Source of the DNA: Palsa-601 sp963801185 | GTDB lineage: Bacteria; Actinomycetota; Acidimicrobiia; Acidimicrobiales; Bog-793 | Assembly: GCA_963801185.1 (NCBI GenBank) | Contig: CAWDDW010000003.1 | Span: 248,001 to 312,000 of the forward strand | Reading direction: 5' to 3' | DNA: 64,000 bases | Shown here: positions 25,524 to 33,898 of the stretch, one piece after another | How the letters are laid out: each line of letters opens with the position of its first letter | Numbering within the stretch: position 1 is the stretch's first letter | Program-made: the position numbers and the translations under genes | Notes under the pieces: model-generated | The model's input: the letters and a program-made list of their open reading frames with translations, nothing else | What the model was told of the DNA's origin: nothing | The model's database searches: none

Positions 25524-25562
25524 ATCTAACTAATAGGTAGGTTACTTAATAACTAATTGCGG
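25524..25562 (+). promoter_or_regulatory. AT-rich promoter region with inverted repeat
   Basis: An unusually AT-rich stretch ahead of the gene at 25609. It contains GTTA-CTTAA-TAAC (25541-25553) and CTAACTAATAGGTAG. TAATAAC/TAACTAAT could serve as a -10. It resembles, but does not match, the ArsR boxes at 27997 and 29365. Confidence 0.4.
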
Positions 25563-25608
25563 TCGTGAGCTAGCAGCGGCCAGTGCTGATGACGTAGGAG
25601 AGACGAGC

Positions 25609-26595
25609 GTGAGGAATCTTCTGCCCGGCATTCGTTTTCTTGCATGCGCGGTGCTCCTTTCCGCGGTTGTGCTGGTTGTGTCGATCGGGAACGGGGCCGC
25701 TGCTGTCGGCCGGAATCTCACGGCGAGACCCACCAAGGTTGTCTCGACCGACGTTCCGAAGCAGGTCGATGTCTACGCCACCTACTACGGCTGGTACGAC
25801 AACACGCCGCCAGGCTGCGCAACGGCATACTCGGGTTGCGCCGGAGGCAAGGGCACCTACGCCCATCCGATCACTTTCGCAAGTGACAAGAAGGAGTTCC
25901 CAGTCGGGACAATCCTGTACTACCCGACAGTGGAGAAGTACTTCGTCATGGGCGACGAGTGTCAGGAGTGCGCCGAGGACTGGAACGGCAAGGGCCCGGA
26001 CGGCGGGCCGCACCTCTACCATGTCGACCTCTGGATCGGCGGCAAGGGCGCCAATGCGTTCGACGTCATCAATTGCGAGGACGCGCTGACCCAGGGCATG
26101 CCCAACGGCGATCCTTTGCTGACGCCCTTCATCCGTAATCCGCCGTCGAGCGAGCCGGTGAGCACTCAGCCGCTCTTCAACGCGAAGACCAACCAGTGCT
26201 ACGGAGGCGCCACGACCTCGACAACCTATGGGCGCTACGAGAACAAGAAGACGGGCGACTGCCTCGAGGACCCATCGGACAGCACCAAGTCGGGCACGCC
26301 AGCCGAGGCGGCACCGTGCACGTCCGGCAAGCCCGAGGACCTCGCATTCGATGGGGCATTCTTCATCGTGAAGAAGCTCTGCTTGCAGACAGAGGGATCA
26401 AAGGTCGGGTCGTACCTCGACTTCGCCACCTGTAACGGAAACGCCCGCGAACAGTGGGAGATCAACCCGAACGGCACGATCACCTGGATCCAGTACGCCA
26501 GGTGCATCGAGCAGTCCGGCGACAAGATCAAGATGGCGAAGTGCACAACCTCGGCGGCGGAGCAGTGGACGTTCACGTCTGAGCCTTCCTCATAG
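25609..26595 (+). CDS. Secreted double-psi-barrel plus ricin-type lectin protein
   Basis: The protein has 328 residues from GTG 25609, with AGGAGAG upstream. The signal peptide is FLACAVLLSAVVLVVSIGNG. Residues about 50-160 (YATYYGWYDNTPPG, YAHPITFASDKKEFPVGTIL, HVDLWIGG) suggest an RlpA/3D-type double-psi beta-barrel as in expansin-like and lytic transglycosylase proteins. The C-terminal part is a ricin-B/CBM13-type lectin with two QxW motifs (AREQWEI, AEQWTF) and paired Cys. A secreted glycan-binding or wall-active protein is inferred. Confidence 0.78.
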   Translation: MRNLLPGIRFLACAVLLSAVVLVVSIGNGAAAVGRNLTARPTKVVSTDVPKQVDVYATYYGWYDNTPPGCATAYSGCAGGKGTYAHPITFASDKKEFPVGTILYYPTVEKYFVMGDECQECAEDWNGKGPDGGPHLYHVDLWIGGKGANAFDVINCEDALTQGMPNGDPLLTPFIRNPPSSEPVSTQPLFNAKTNQCYGGATTSTTYGRYENKKTGDCLEDPSDSTKSGTPAEAAPCTSGKPEDLAFDGAFFIVKKLCLQTEGSKVGSYLDFATCNGNAREQWEINPNGTITWIQYARCIEQSGDKIKMAKCTTSAAEQWTFTSEPSS

Positions 26596-26685
26596 CAAGC
26601 GCCCGATCGCTCCGCGCAAGGGGCGGTGTAGCTGCAACGCGCCGCCGGCTTCAGGCGACGCCGGCCGAAGCGCTATGGAGGCTGC

Positions 26686-27658
26686 TCACGTCAGCTCGAT
26701 GAGAACCTTTCCGACGGCGCGGCCCTCGACCGCCTCGTGTGCTGCGGCGATCTCTTCCAGCGGGAACCGGTGCACCGGGAAGCTCGGTGAGGCTCCCCGC
26801 CCCGAGGGCCTCTCTGATCTCACGGGACGCCCGGATCAGTTCCCGCCTCGGCACCCCGTACAGCAGAATGAACCGCAGCGTTACGTTCGCGCTCATGCAG
26901 GCACGGACCGGCAGGACTGGGTCGGGTCCATCGGCGGCATAAACGGCGATCACGGTCTCCGGTCCGGCAACCGCGAGATCAAGCTGCAGGTTCGTACCGA
27001 GGGCGACCTCCACAATCCTGTCAACCTGCGTGGCGAAGTCCTTCACTTGGTCGATGGCGTCAGGCTCGGTGTACTTCACGACGAGGTCCGCGCCGGCCTT
27101 TGCCGCGAGCTCAGCCTTTTCCTCGCTGCTGACCGTCGTCACCACCCTGGCGCCCGCCCGTTTGGCGAGCTCGATCGCGAAGTGGCCGACCGCGCCCGCT
27201 CCTCCTGCGACTAGCACTGTCCTTCCGTCGATTGGACCATCGGCGAAGAGGCAGCGATGCGCGGTCATCGCCGGAACGCCCAGGCTGGCGCCGAGGTCCA
27301 TGGAGGCCCCAGCGGGCAGCTCGACGGCATGCTCCGTTGGGACCACCGTCCATTCGGCGGCCGTCCCCCAGCGGCGCCCCGCAGCAGCAAGCCAGACCCA
27401 AACCCGCTCACCTACGCGGCCCGGATCCACCCCCTCTCCAACGGCGTCGATGACCCCTGCGCCGTCCTGATTGGGGACCTGGAACTCGTCGATCGGGCGT
27501 GCCGTGAGGCCTGCACGGCTCTTCCAGTCGGTTGGATTGACACCGGAGCTGTGGATGCGTACCCGGACCTCACCGGGGCCGGCCTCCGGCCGGTCGACGT
27601 CCTCTATACGCAGCACCTCTCGGGCCGGACCGACACGGTCATATACGGCGGCTCTCAC
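26686..27658 (-). CDS. Zinc-independent MDR (quinone-oxidoreductase-like) gene with one-base frameshift
   Basis: Start GTG 27658 (VRAAVYDRVGPAREVLRIED), with AAGGGAG at 5 bp. The GroES-like domain (GEVRVRIHSSGVNPTDWK) is followed by the Rossmann motif VLVAGGAGAVGHFAIELAKR. Near the end the frame changes after SLTELP. Removing one base at about 26778 restores VHRFPLEEIAAAHEAVEG, then RAVGKVLIELT and a stop at 26686-26688. Unrepaired, the frame runs on in nonsense to 26651. It would be an NADPH-dependent reductase of quinones or enones. One extra base is the only defect. Confidence 0.83.
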
Positions 27659-27737
27659 CGGGGCTCCCTTCTCATAGGCCTCGTTACGGCTGCTTAGCGC
27701 GGCCCGGGCTCGTCCTCGTGCGCTACGACGCGATGGC

Positions 27738-27957
27738 TCACCCGACGATGGCATCCAGCTCTACTGAAGCACCCAACGGGAGCGCCGTCACACAGATGGT
27801 CGTGCGCGCAGGGTAGGGGGGTCGGAAGCGCCGTTCGTAGATCGGTGTTCATCTCGTTGAACGTGCTCATGTCCGTCAAGTACACACCCACGCGGGCGAC
27901 GGCGAGCGAGAAGGGGCCTACCGGCGGAGCCAACTCGTCGCTGACGACAGATCTCTC
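27738..27957 (-). pseudogene. RidA (YjgF family) remnant
   Basis: Reading minus: SVVSDELAPPVGPFSLAVAR, directly followed by VGVYLTDMSTFNEMN. RidA proteins have about 60 residues between GPFSxAV and VYLTDM, so an internal deletion of about 180 bp is evident. One further base (about 27843) shifts the frame; without it the end reads YERRFRPPYPARTTICVTAL, then PLGASVELDAIVG and a stop. The start codon is also missing. RidA removes reactive enamine/imine intermediates; this copy is dead. Confidence 0.82.
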
Positions 27958-27988
27958 TTGACGCTGGAGCTCCCTTTGATGGAGGAAG

Positions 27989-28024
27989 TAGACAGGTATT
28001 TAGCTATTTGCCATACTAACGTCC
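27989..28024 (+). promoter_or_regulatory. Promoter with ArsR-type direct-repeat box upstream of phzF-like gene
   Basis: TAGACA (27989-27994), 17 bp, CATACT (28012-28017). The spacer is filled by the direct repeat TATTTAGC-TATTTGCC (27997-28012). The same motif and spacing to the -10 occur ahead of the ArsR gene at 29358. Transcription would start at about 28024-28025. Confidence 0.72.
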
Positions 28025-28144
28025 ATGAACCACTTTTCGCAAGCAGTGAGCGCGCACCCCTCAGGACGCCCTCGGTGCCCTGACACCTGTGCCAGTCCGG
28101 ATGGCTCAGGCCTCGCCTGCCCGGGAGGTGAGGACGGTGACTGA
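28025..28144 (+). CDS. Possible 39-residue leader peptide ahead of the phzF-like gene
   Basis: ATG 28025 lies exactly where the promoter predicts transcription start. The frame (MNHFSQAVSAHPSGRPRCPD...) ends with TGA at 28142-28144, overlapping the phzF-like GTG at 28137 by 8 bp. Four of the last residues are Gly/Asp and two Cys are present; no family is recognised. It could be a real small protein, a leader for translational coupling, or chance. Confidence 0.3.
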   Translation: MNHFSQAVSAHPSGRPRCPDTCASPDGSGLACPGGEDGD

Positions 28145-29033
28145 GCCTGGGATCATCCCGGCGGTTCACGATTGGCAGGGATCGGCGCAGCTGCATCGGT
28201 ACTTCGTCTGCGACGTGTTCACTTCGGAGCCTCTCGCAGGCAACCAGCTCGCCGTCTTCGTAGATGGTCGGCCGTTCGATGCTGGCGACATGCAACGACT
28301 CGCTCAAGAGTTGAGCATCGCCGAGACCGTGTTTCTCCTCCCGCCGAGGAGCGGCGGCGACGTCTCGATGCGAATCTTCACACCCCGCACCGAGTTGCCT
28401 TTCGCCGGGCATCCGACTCTGGGAACGGCTTTCGTGCTCGGAGCCGCTCTTGGAGTGGACGACGTCACCCTTGAAACGGGCGCAGGGCTCGTGCCCGTCA
28501 CGCTGGAACGTGACGCAGGTCGGATCGTCTTCGGGAGGATGAAGCAGCCAATCCCGACATGGCAGCCGTTCGAGCGAGAGCGTGACCTGCTGGACGGGCT
28601 AGGGGTCGAACGCTCCGAGCTGCCGGTGGAGCTCTATCGCAACGGCCCTAAGCACGTCTTCGTCAACCTGGCCAGCGAGCAGGAGGTCTCCTCCCTCAGT
28701 CCGGACATGGCAGCCCTGTCTGATCTCGGTGTCGCAGCGAACTGCTTTGCCGGTAACGGTCGATCGTGGAAGACCAGGATGTTCTATCCGGCTGGCGGCA
28801 TTCCGGAGGACCCGGCAACGGGTTCGGCAGCCGGCCCTCTCGCCGTCCACCTGGCGCGGCACGGACGGACCGGCTTCGGCGAGGAGATCCAGATTCGCCA
28901 AGGCTCAGAGATTGGACGACCTTCGCTGATCTACGCGGTTGCCAACGGCGAAAGCCAGAGGATCGACTCTGTCGAGGTCGGCGGCGAAGCGATGATCGTC
29001 GCCGAGGGCCGCTATCGGGTCACGGCGAGCTAA
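28137..29033 (+). CDS. PhzF-family isomerase
   Basis: The protein has 298 residues from GTG 28137, preceded by GGGAGG at about 8 bp. Family features: YFVCDVFTSEPLAGNQLAVF, catalytic Glu in LSIAETVFLLPP, TPRTELPFAGHPTLGTAFVL and PEDPATGSAAGPLAVHLARH. PhzF relatives isomerise or epimerise small metabolites with a diaminopimelate-epimerase-like fold. No phenazine genes are present, so the substrate is unknown. Probably repressed by the ArsR protein encoded just downstream on the other strand. Confidence 0.9.
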   Translation: MTEPGIIPAVHDWQGSAQLHRYFVCDVFTSEPLAGNQLAVFVDGRPFDAGDMQRLAQELSIAETVFLLPPRSGGDVSMRIFTPRTELPFAGHPTLGTAFVLGAALGVDDVTLETGAGLVPVTLERDAGRIVFGRMKQPIPTWQPFERERDLLDGLGVERSELPVELYRNGPKHVFVNLASEQEVSSLSPDMAALSDLGVAANCFAGNGRSWKTRMFYPAGGIPEDPATGSAAGPLAVHLARHGRTGFGEEIQIRQGSEIGRPSLIYAVANGESQRIDSVEVGGEAMIVAEGRYRVTAS

Positions 29034-29055
29034 CCGACGCCCCGCCAGCCGCACC

Positions 29056-29358
29056 TCACCAGTCACCGATGAGCAACTTCTTCACCTCTCTGATGCGCTC
29101 CTCGTCCCGCTTGTAGAACACCCACTGCTTGATCTTCTTGCTCTGTAGTAGTCCCGCGCGGCTCAGAATCTTGAGGTGCTCGCCGCAGGTCGGCTGAGTC
29201 ACGTCGAGTTTCTCGGCGATGAACAACGAACAGACGCCGTCCTTCACGAGGTCACCGTCCCTCTGAGGCGGAAAGTGGGCCTCGGGGTCGCGGAGCCAGT
29301 CGAGGATCTGGAGCCGCTTGTCATTGGCGAGAGCCCTGAACAGCTCGGCTTCCGGCAC
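29056..29358 (-). CDS. ArsR-family winged-helix repressor
   Basis: The protein has 100 residues from GTG 29358. That start is chosen because CACAAT at 29365-29370 gives a leaderless transcript beginning there; an ATG at 29394 would run through the promoter. Winged helix: LFRALANDKRLQILDWLRDP, then DVTQPTCGEHLKILSRAGLL with QSKKIKQWVFYKRD as the wing. A Cys in VCSLF and one in PTCGEH could sense metal or thiol, but a classic CxC motif is absent. Convergent with the phzF-like gene, whose promoter carries the same box. Confidence 0.9.
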   Translation of the reverse strand: MPEAELFRALANDKRLQILDWLRDPEAHFPPQRDGDLVKDGVCSLFIAEKLDVTQPTCGEHLKILSRAGLLQSKKIKQWVFYKRDEERIREVKKLLIGDW

Positions 29359-29364
29359 ACGACA

Positions 29365-29385
29365 ATTGTGGCAGATAGCTAAGTA
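29365..29385 (-). promoter_or_regulatory. ArsR autoregulatory box and -10
   Basis: On the minus strand: TACTTAGC-TATCTGCC-ACAAT, with CACAAT as the -10 six bases before the GTG. It matches 13 of 16 positions of the box at 27997-28012 and has the same distance to the -10. Confidence 0.75.
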
Positions 29386-29460
29386 CCCATCCATCCACCA
29401 AGTACCGCGCAGCTTGTCGAATCGCTCGGGGCGAGCAGCACACGACGAAAAGGTCGAGTA

Positions 29461-29480
29461 AGCTAACTAGCTAATTAGCT
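29461..29480. promoter_or_regulatory. 20-bp near-palindrome upstream of PEP-mutase-family gene
   Basis: AGCTAACTAGCTAATTAGCT equals its own reverse complement at 18 of 20 positions. It also contains TTAGC/TAGCTA words like the ArsR boxes, so it may belong to the same regulon. It lies 107 bp before the ATG at 29587. Confidence 0.5.
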
Positions 29481-29586
29481 GACCGCTAGCACAAGCGCCG
29501 GCATCGGGTTCGACTCCTGACGCTAAGAAGACAGTGCTGACAAACGATAGGACCGAGGCAGCCCTTATCAGAGCGGAGGTTCCAGC

Positions 29587-30403
29587 ATGGCGAACCAGAG
29601 CGAGTTGGCCGACAGATTCTTGGCCTTGCACCATGATGCAGACGGACCCTTGTTGCTGCCCAATCCGTGGGACGAGGGCTCGGCCAGCATGCTGGCCTTC
29701 CTCGGCTTCAAGGCGCTCGCGACGACGAGCAGCGGTCTCGCGGCTACGAAGGGTCGTCACGATGGCTCCGCGACACGCGAGGACGCCCTCGCCCACGCCG
29801 CTTTGATCGCGGCTGCCACCGAGCTGCCCGTATCGGCTGACCTCAAGAACGGCTACGCCCGCGACCCACAGGGAGTCGGAGAGACTTACCGCAGAAGCTC
29901 GGGAGACGGGCCTCGCCGGCGCCTCCGTTGAGGACTACGACCCCCACACGCGGGAGATCTACGAGATGGGCCTCGCGAGAGAGCGGGTCCTCGCAGCCGC
30001 CGAAGCCTTCCACTCCGGGAGCGCACACCTTGTGCTCACCGGGCGAGCGGAGAACTTCTTGCGCGGCCGCCCCGATCTTGCCGACACGATCACGCGCCTC
30101 CAGGCATACCAGGAGGCAGGAGCCGACGTTCTCTACGCACCGTTCATCACGAACCTGGAAGACATCCGCGAGGTGGTCAAGTCGGTCGACCGCCCCGTGA
30201 ACGTGCTTGCCCGGCCGGACGGTCCCTCTGTCGCCGAGCTTGCCTCAGTGGGTGTCGCTCGCGTCTCGGTTGGGGGAGGATTTGCCTACGCCGCGCTCGG
30301 CACGTTGGTCAAGGCTGCAAGAGAGCTCCTCCGCGACGGAACGTACGGCTGGTATGCGGAAACTCGAATCGGGGGCGAGGCGGCGCACGACGCCTTCGGC
30401 TGA
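29587..30403 (+). CDS. Isocitrate lyase/PEP-mutase family gene with one-base frameshift
   Basis: ATG 29587 follows GGAGG. The first frame reads MANQSELADRFLALHHDADG, then LLLPNPWDEGSASMLAFLGF and PVSADLKNGYARDPQGVGET, a 2-methylisocitrate-lyase-like barrel start. It derails after YRRSS. Removing one G of 29901-29903 continues ETGLAGASVEDYDPHTREIY through LTGRAENFLRGRPDLADTIT to GGFAYAALGTLVKAARELL and the stop at 30403. The KKCGH motif of true isocitrate lyase is absent, so this is the family branch of unknown C-C or P-C lyases. Confidence 0.82.
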
Positions 30404-30593
30404 GACCACCGCCGAGCTGCGGCGCGTGCTCGGTCTCGACCCCCACACGGTTCCCGGGCTGCCGACGACTCCTCCTCAAGTGATCCGAGCGAGTACCTTC
30501 GGCGTGGTGAGACGCGTGAGTGTGACCACCGAGCACCACTTCGGCACCCCGGGATCCAGGCGGACGGCGCGACGTCGCCGGCCGCGACACCTC

Positions 30594-31838
30594 ATGATGG
30601 TGCCAAGGGGTGTCCCGGCGATCGTCGGAGCCGCGCTCCTCGCCGGTGCGCTCGTGCCCCCGACAGGCGGTGCGAACACGCGGTCGACGGTCGCGGGCCG
30701 CGCCGACTCAACAGGCCCCATCGTGGTGGACAGTGCTGGCAACGGCTACGTGGCCTGGGCCAGCTCCGCGCACAACACCAATGGCGACCCGCTCTGGTTC
30801 TGCAAGATCCCCAAGGGCGGGAAGTGCACCCACTCGCTCCTGCTTCCGATACCGAAAGGGACCACCTGGGACGATTACGAGGTAAACCAGCCGTTCCCGG
30901 TACTCGGCGGGAAGGCTGGCGTGGTGTCGATCGTCGGGCCGAGCTACGACCTCTCGGACGTCGTCGTGTGGACGTCGCACAACAAGGGGGCGAGTTTCGG
31001 CGAGCCCCAGGTGATCGGCAACTGCATGTACAACGGCACCGGAACTGGAGACGTGCTTCGGTCCCCAGATGCCGACCCTCCGTACTACCCGGACTACTTC
31101 TCGATCGGATCGTCCAACCCAGGATTGTTCTACACGTTCACCGGCATCGGGGCCATCGGTGCCCTGGACCCGCCTGTGGGCTTTCCGCAGAACACCGGCA
31201 GTGTGCCAGGAGCAGTCGCCTCGGTCACGGTGGGCTATGGCAAGACCGTGAACCCCGGCGACAGCCAGACCACGCAAACCGTAGAGGCCTTCTCGACGGA
31301 CGCCGACAAACCTCGGCTTGACTACTTCTGGGCTCCGCTTCCCGGGGTCAGTGGTTCACCCGACTCCCTGGAACACGGGCCGATCAACGTGGGCATCGGC
31401 ATCAATCCCCGCCTGGCCGGCGGGCCCGACGGGCTCTTCTTGTTGTCGGAGGACTACGTCGCCAACCCTGACAACGCTTCCAAGCCGCTTCACCTCGACG
31501 TACGCAAGTGGAACCCGAAGACCGACACCTTCGGCACGCCGACCCTCGTGGCCAAGGTCCCCAACGACATCGACGCCAGCAACGTGGGGGGCTTCACCGA
31601 GGACGACTCCAACGGCGTCCTCACGGTGGCATGGCCGACGGAGACCACCGGGGGTGGCTACGAGATGGACATGTGGACGTCGGCCAACAACGGCAAGACG
31701 TTCTCGCGCCCGACCAGCTTGGCGTCGATCTCCTTCGCCTACGTAGGCCCCGCTCGCGTGGCTTCGGTCGGGGGCCATGGGTTCGTGACGTGGCAGGACA
31801 GCAGGGGCCTCGAGCTCGTGGACCTCGCCCACCTTTAG
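30594..31838 (+). CDS. Secreted propeller-like protein of unknown function
   Basis: The protein has 414 residues from ATG 30594; a GTG at 30525 would add an Arg-rich N-terminus. The signal peptide is VPAIVGAALLAGALVPPTGG. The mature part has sialidase-like beta strands with the phrases DSAGNGYVAWASSAHNTNGD, VVWTSHNKGASFGEPQVIG and MDMWTSANNGKTFSRPTSLA, similar to exo-alpha-sialidase/BNR propellers. Sialidase catalytic Arg triads are not identified. A periplasmic or extracellular binding role is inferred. Confidence 0.72.
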   Translation: MMVPRGVPAIVGAALLAGALVPPTGGANTRSTVAGRADSTGPIVVDSAGNGYVAWASSAHNTNGDPLWFCKIPKGGKCTHSLLLPIPKGTTWDDYEVNQPFPVLGGKAGVVSIVGPSYDLSDVVVWTSHNKGASFGEPQVIGNCMYNGTGTGDVLRSPDADPPYYPDYFSIGSSNPGLFYTFTGIGAIGALDPPVGFPQNTGSVPGAVASVTVGYGKTVNPGDSQTTQTVEAFSTDADKPRLDYFWAPLPGVSGSPDSLEHGPINVGIGINPRLAGGPDGLFLLSEDYVANPDNASKPLHLDVRKWNPKTDTFGTPTLVAKVPNDIDASNVGGFTEDDSNGVLTVAWPTETTGGGYEMDMWTSANNGKTFSRPTSLASISFAYVGPARVASVGGHGFVTWQDSRGLELVDLAHL

Positions 31839-31858
31839 GGGGCCGACGCGGCGAGGGG

Positions 31859-31875
31859 CCCGACGGGATGTCGGG
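31859..31875. terminator. Hairpin between convergent genes
   Basis: CCCGAC-GGGAT-GTCGGG is a 6-bp GC stem, 21 bp after the stop of the + strand gene. No T tract follows, so its activity is uncertain. Confidence 0.4.
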
Positions 31876-32035
31876 GTCTCCTTCCCGGGAGTGATCAATT
31901 CAGATTCGTCCCGCGCGGCTGTCTCACGGCGCGGCCTTGCCCGTCTGTCGACCCTCGGACAATTGGCGAATGTCCGCAACGGCAGAGTTACGCCCTTCCA
32001 GCCGGACCACGTCGCTCCCGGCACCTGAAAGAGGC

Positions 32036-33850
32036 TCAAGGGATCGAATGCGCAGGGCAGTTCGCCGAGTACCGTCCAACGTCGCTGTTGGCGTCCCACC
32101 CCTCCTTGTTGGCTGCCCGCCAAGCGGCAAGGGTCAGGTAACTCGTGGACGGCATGGCGAAGTTCCCGTTGACAGTGTCAGTCGCCGTCGACAGGTTCGC
32201 GTAGTCGTTGCAGTCGATCACGTTGCTGGTGCCCGGCTTCGGTAGCTCATCGACCTCCATGAGTGGGTTGAACCGGTCCGTTGCGCCCATGCCCTCGATG
32301 GTGTTGTGCCAGACCTCGATGTTCGACCAGATGCCTCCGAGGTCCACGACGGGCATGCCGTCTTCAGGTGTCAGGTAGTACTGGCTCTCGTTCTGGAACA
32401 CGTTGTCATGCACGTAGACGTCCGAGATCGTGGCCTTCGAGCCGAAGGCGTCGATGTACATGGCGTACGGGTCGTGTCCGGCCACGGTCGAGGCGCCCCT
32501 CGTCCCGGGAGGGTTGGCCCCTGCGCTCGGATCCGACTTCGATGTCCCCGGACCGTCGCGGACGATGTTGCCCGAGACGAGGAGGTGGTCGGTCTCCTTG
32601 GCTGCCGTCTCGACGTCGAGGTTGATGCCCTGGTCGGTGTTGTAGACGGTGTTGGAGCGGAACCAGATGAAGGACCCGCCGTCGTCGTACAGGCCAGCGG
32701 CGTTCTCCTGCAGCGGATCACACGCATTCGTCGCGGAGCTCCACCTGCCGTACGCGGAGTTCGACCACGTGTCGACGTTGTACACGGTGTTGCGGTCGAT
32801 GTACCCGTGATTGGCCTGGGCACTGCCTGTCTCCCACCCAATTGTGTCGATGCCGATGTTGTCGACGTCGTGGACGACGTTGCCGGAGACGAGGAAGTCC
32901 TTCAGAGCACCGTTGAAAGTGATCGTCTCGCTCTGACCCGTCCTTGTGCCGCTAACGGTGTTGCCTTCGACGACCAGGTGCTGGATCTCCTGCGACGTGG
33001 CAGTCCCTCCGGCGATGACGGCGATCCCGTAGGCGTCGACGTTTCCGTTGTTGCAGAACGACTTCGTCCTGTGGTTCTCGTCGGCAGCGTTCGTGATGTC
33101 CTTGACCGTGTTGTCGATGATGTAGATGTCACTGCACGACCCGCCGTTCAAGAAGCAGGCGGAGAGATGGGGGAACGTCCGCTGGTTCGTGTTCTTCGTA
33201 TCGCTCCGAGCCGTCACGTAGATCCCTGCGGGCACGTGTGCTGTGCCGTCGAAGGTGTAGTTCTCCACCGTGAGCCCGTAGATCTCGACGCTGCGGGAGT
33301 CCACGATGCTGATCCCACCCGAGTCGCTCCAATACTGGTTGCGGTTCGTGTCGGCCGCCTGGACGGTGCCGAGGTCGAATCTGGCTGAGTGGCCGGGCGA
33401 GGGCGCCACCTCGAGCAATGCCTTGGTTGTCTTTGACCAGATGTGCAGCGGTTGCGCGAAATCGCCTGACAAACATACGACCGTCGGCGAGGTGATCTCG
33501 TTCTCGTGGGTTGAGATCCAGCCGTTCACCTCGGCCGACGTCGCCCCGCTTGCCGAGGCGAACGTGACAGTGCACCTCGAGGGCGGGGCGACGGGCGAGC
33601 CGGTCGGCGTCGCCGGGTTGGGGATGAGGCCGTCGTTGTCGACAGGGAGGTTGCGCTTCGCCTCGATATGGAAGTCGCTCGCCCTCACTGGCGGCGCCGG
33701 CTGGGTGATGAAGTCTCGTGACGCTGGTCCGACGCGCGTGGCGATCGCGGACGCGCCGGACGCGCTCGGCACGCCTGCGCCGGCACCGGCGCAGGCGACT
33801 GCGACAGCGGCGACGGTGCTCCCGAAGCGTGTCATCTGAACGGTTCGCAC
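32036..33850 (-). CDS. Secreted right-handed parallel beta-helix protein
   Basis: The protein has 604 residues from GTG 33850, preceded by AGGAG at 6 bp. The signal peptide is VAAVAVACAGAGAGVPSASG. From about residue 160 the sequence shows repeated beta-helix coils (ISIVDSRSVEIYGLTVENYT, IYIIDNTVKDITNA, HLVVEGNTVSGT, DFLVSGNVVHDVDNIGIDTI, LLVSGNIVRDGPG), as in pectate lyase/C5-epimerase-like proteins. Cys residues occur in pairs. A polysaccharide-active role is likely because a carbohydrate uptake cluster follows, but no catalytic set is recognised. Confidence 0.83.
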   Translation of the reverse strand: MRTVQMTRFGSTVAAVAVACAGAGAGVPSASGASAIATRVGPASRDFITQPAPPVRASDFHIEAKRNLPVDNDGLIPNPATPTGSPVAPPSRCTVTFASASGATSAEVNGWISTHENEITSPTVVCLSGDFAQPLHIWSKTTKALLEVAPSPGHSARFDLGTVQAADTNRNQYWSDSGGISIVDSRSVEIYGLTVENYTFDGTAHVPAGIYVTARSDTKNTNQRTFPHLSACFLNGGSCSDIYIIDNTVKDITNAADENHRTKSFCNNGNVDAYGIAVIAGGTATSQEIQHLVVEGNTVSGTRTGQSETITFNGALKDFLVSGNVVHDVDNIGIDTIGWETGSAQANHGYIDRNTVYNVDTWSNSAYGRWSSATNACDPLQENAAGLYDDGGSFIWFRSNTVYNTDQGINLDVETAAKETDHLLVSGNIVRDGPGTSKSDPSAGANPPGTRGASTVAGHDPYAMYIDAFGSKATISDVYVHDNVFQNESQYYLTPEDGMPVVDLGGIWSNIEVWHNTIEGMGATDRFNPLMEVDELPKPGTSNVIDCNDYANLSTATDTVNGNFAMPSTSYLTLAAWRAANKEGWDANSDVGRYSANCPAHSIP

Positions 33851-33898
33851 CCTTTGCTCCTCTCGGCCGTGCCAGATCTCGGCACCGGGCGCCAGCTC

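Noticed and set aside
28137..29033. Phenazine biosynthesis
   Set aside because: Only the PhzF-like gene is present; the family is widespread without phenazines.
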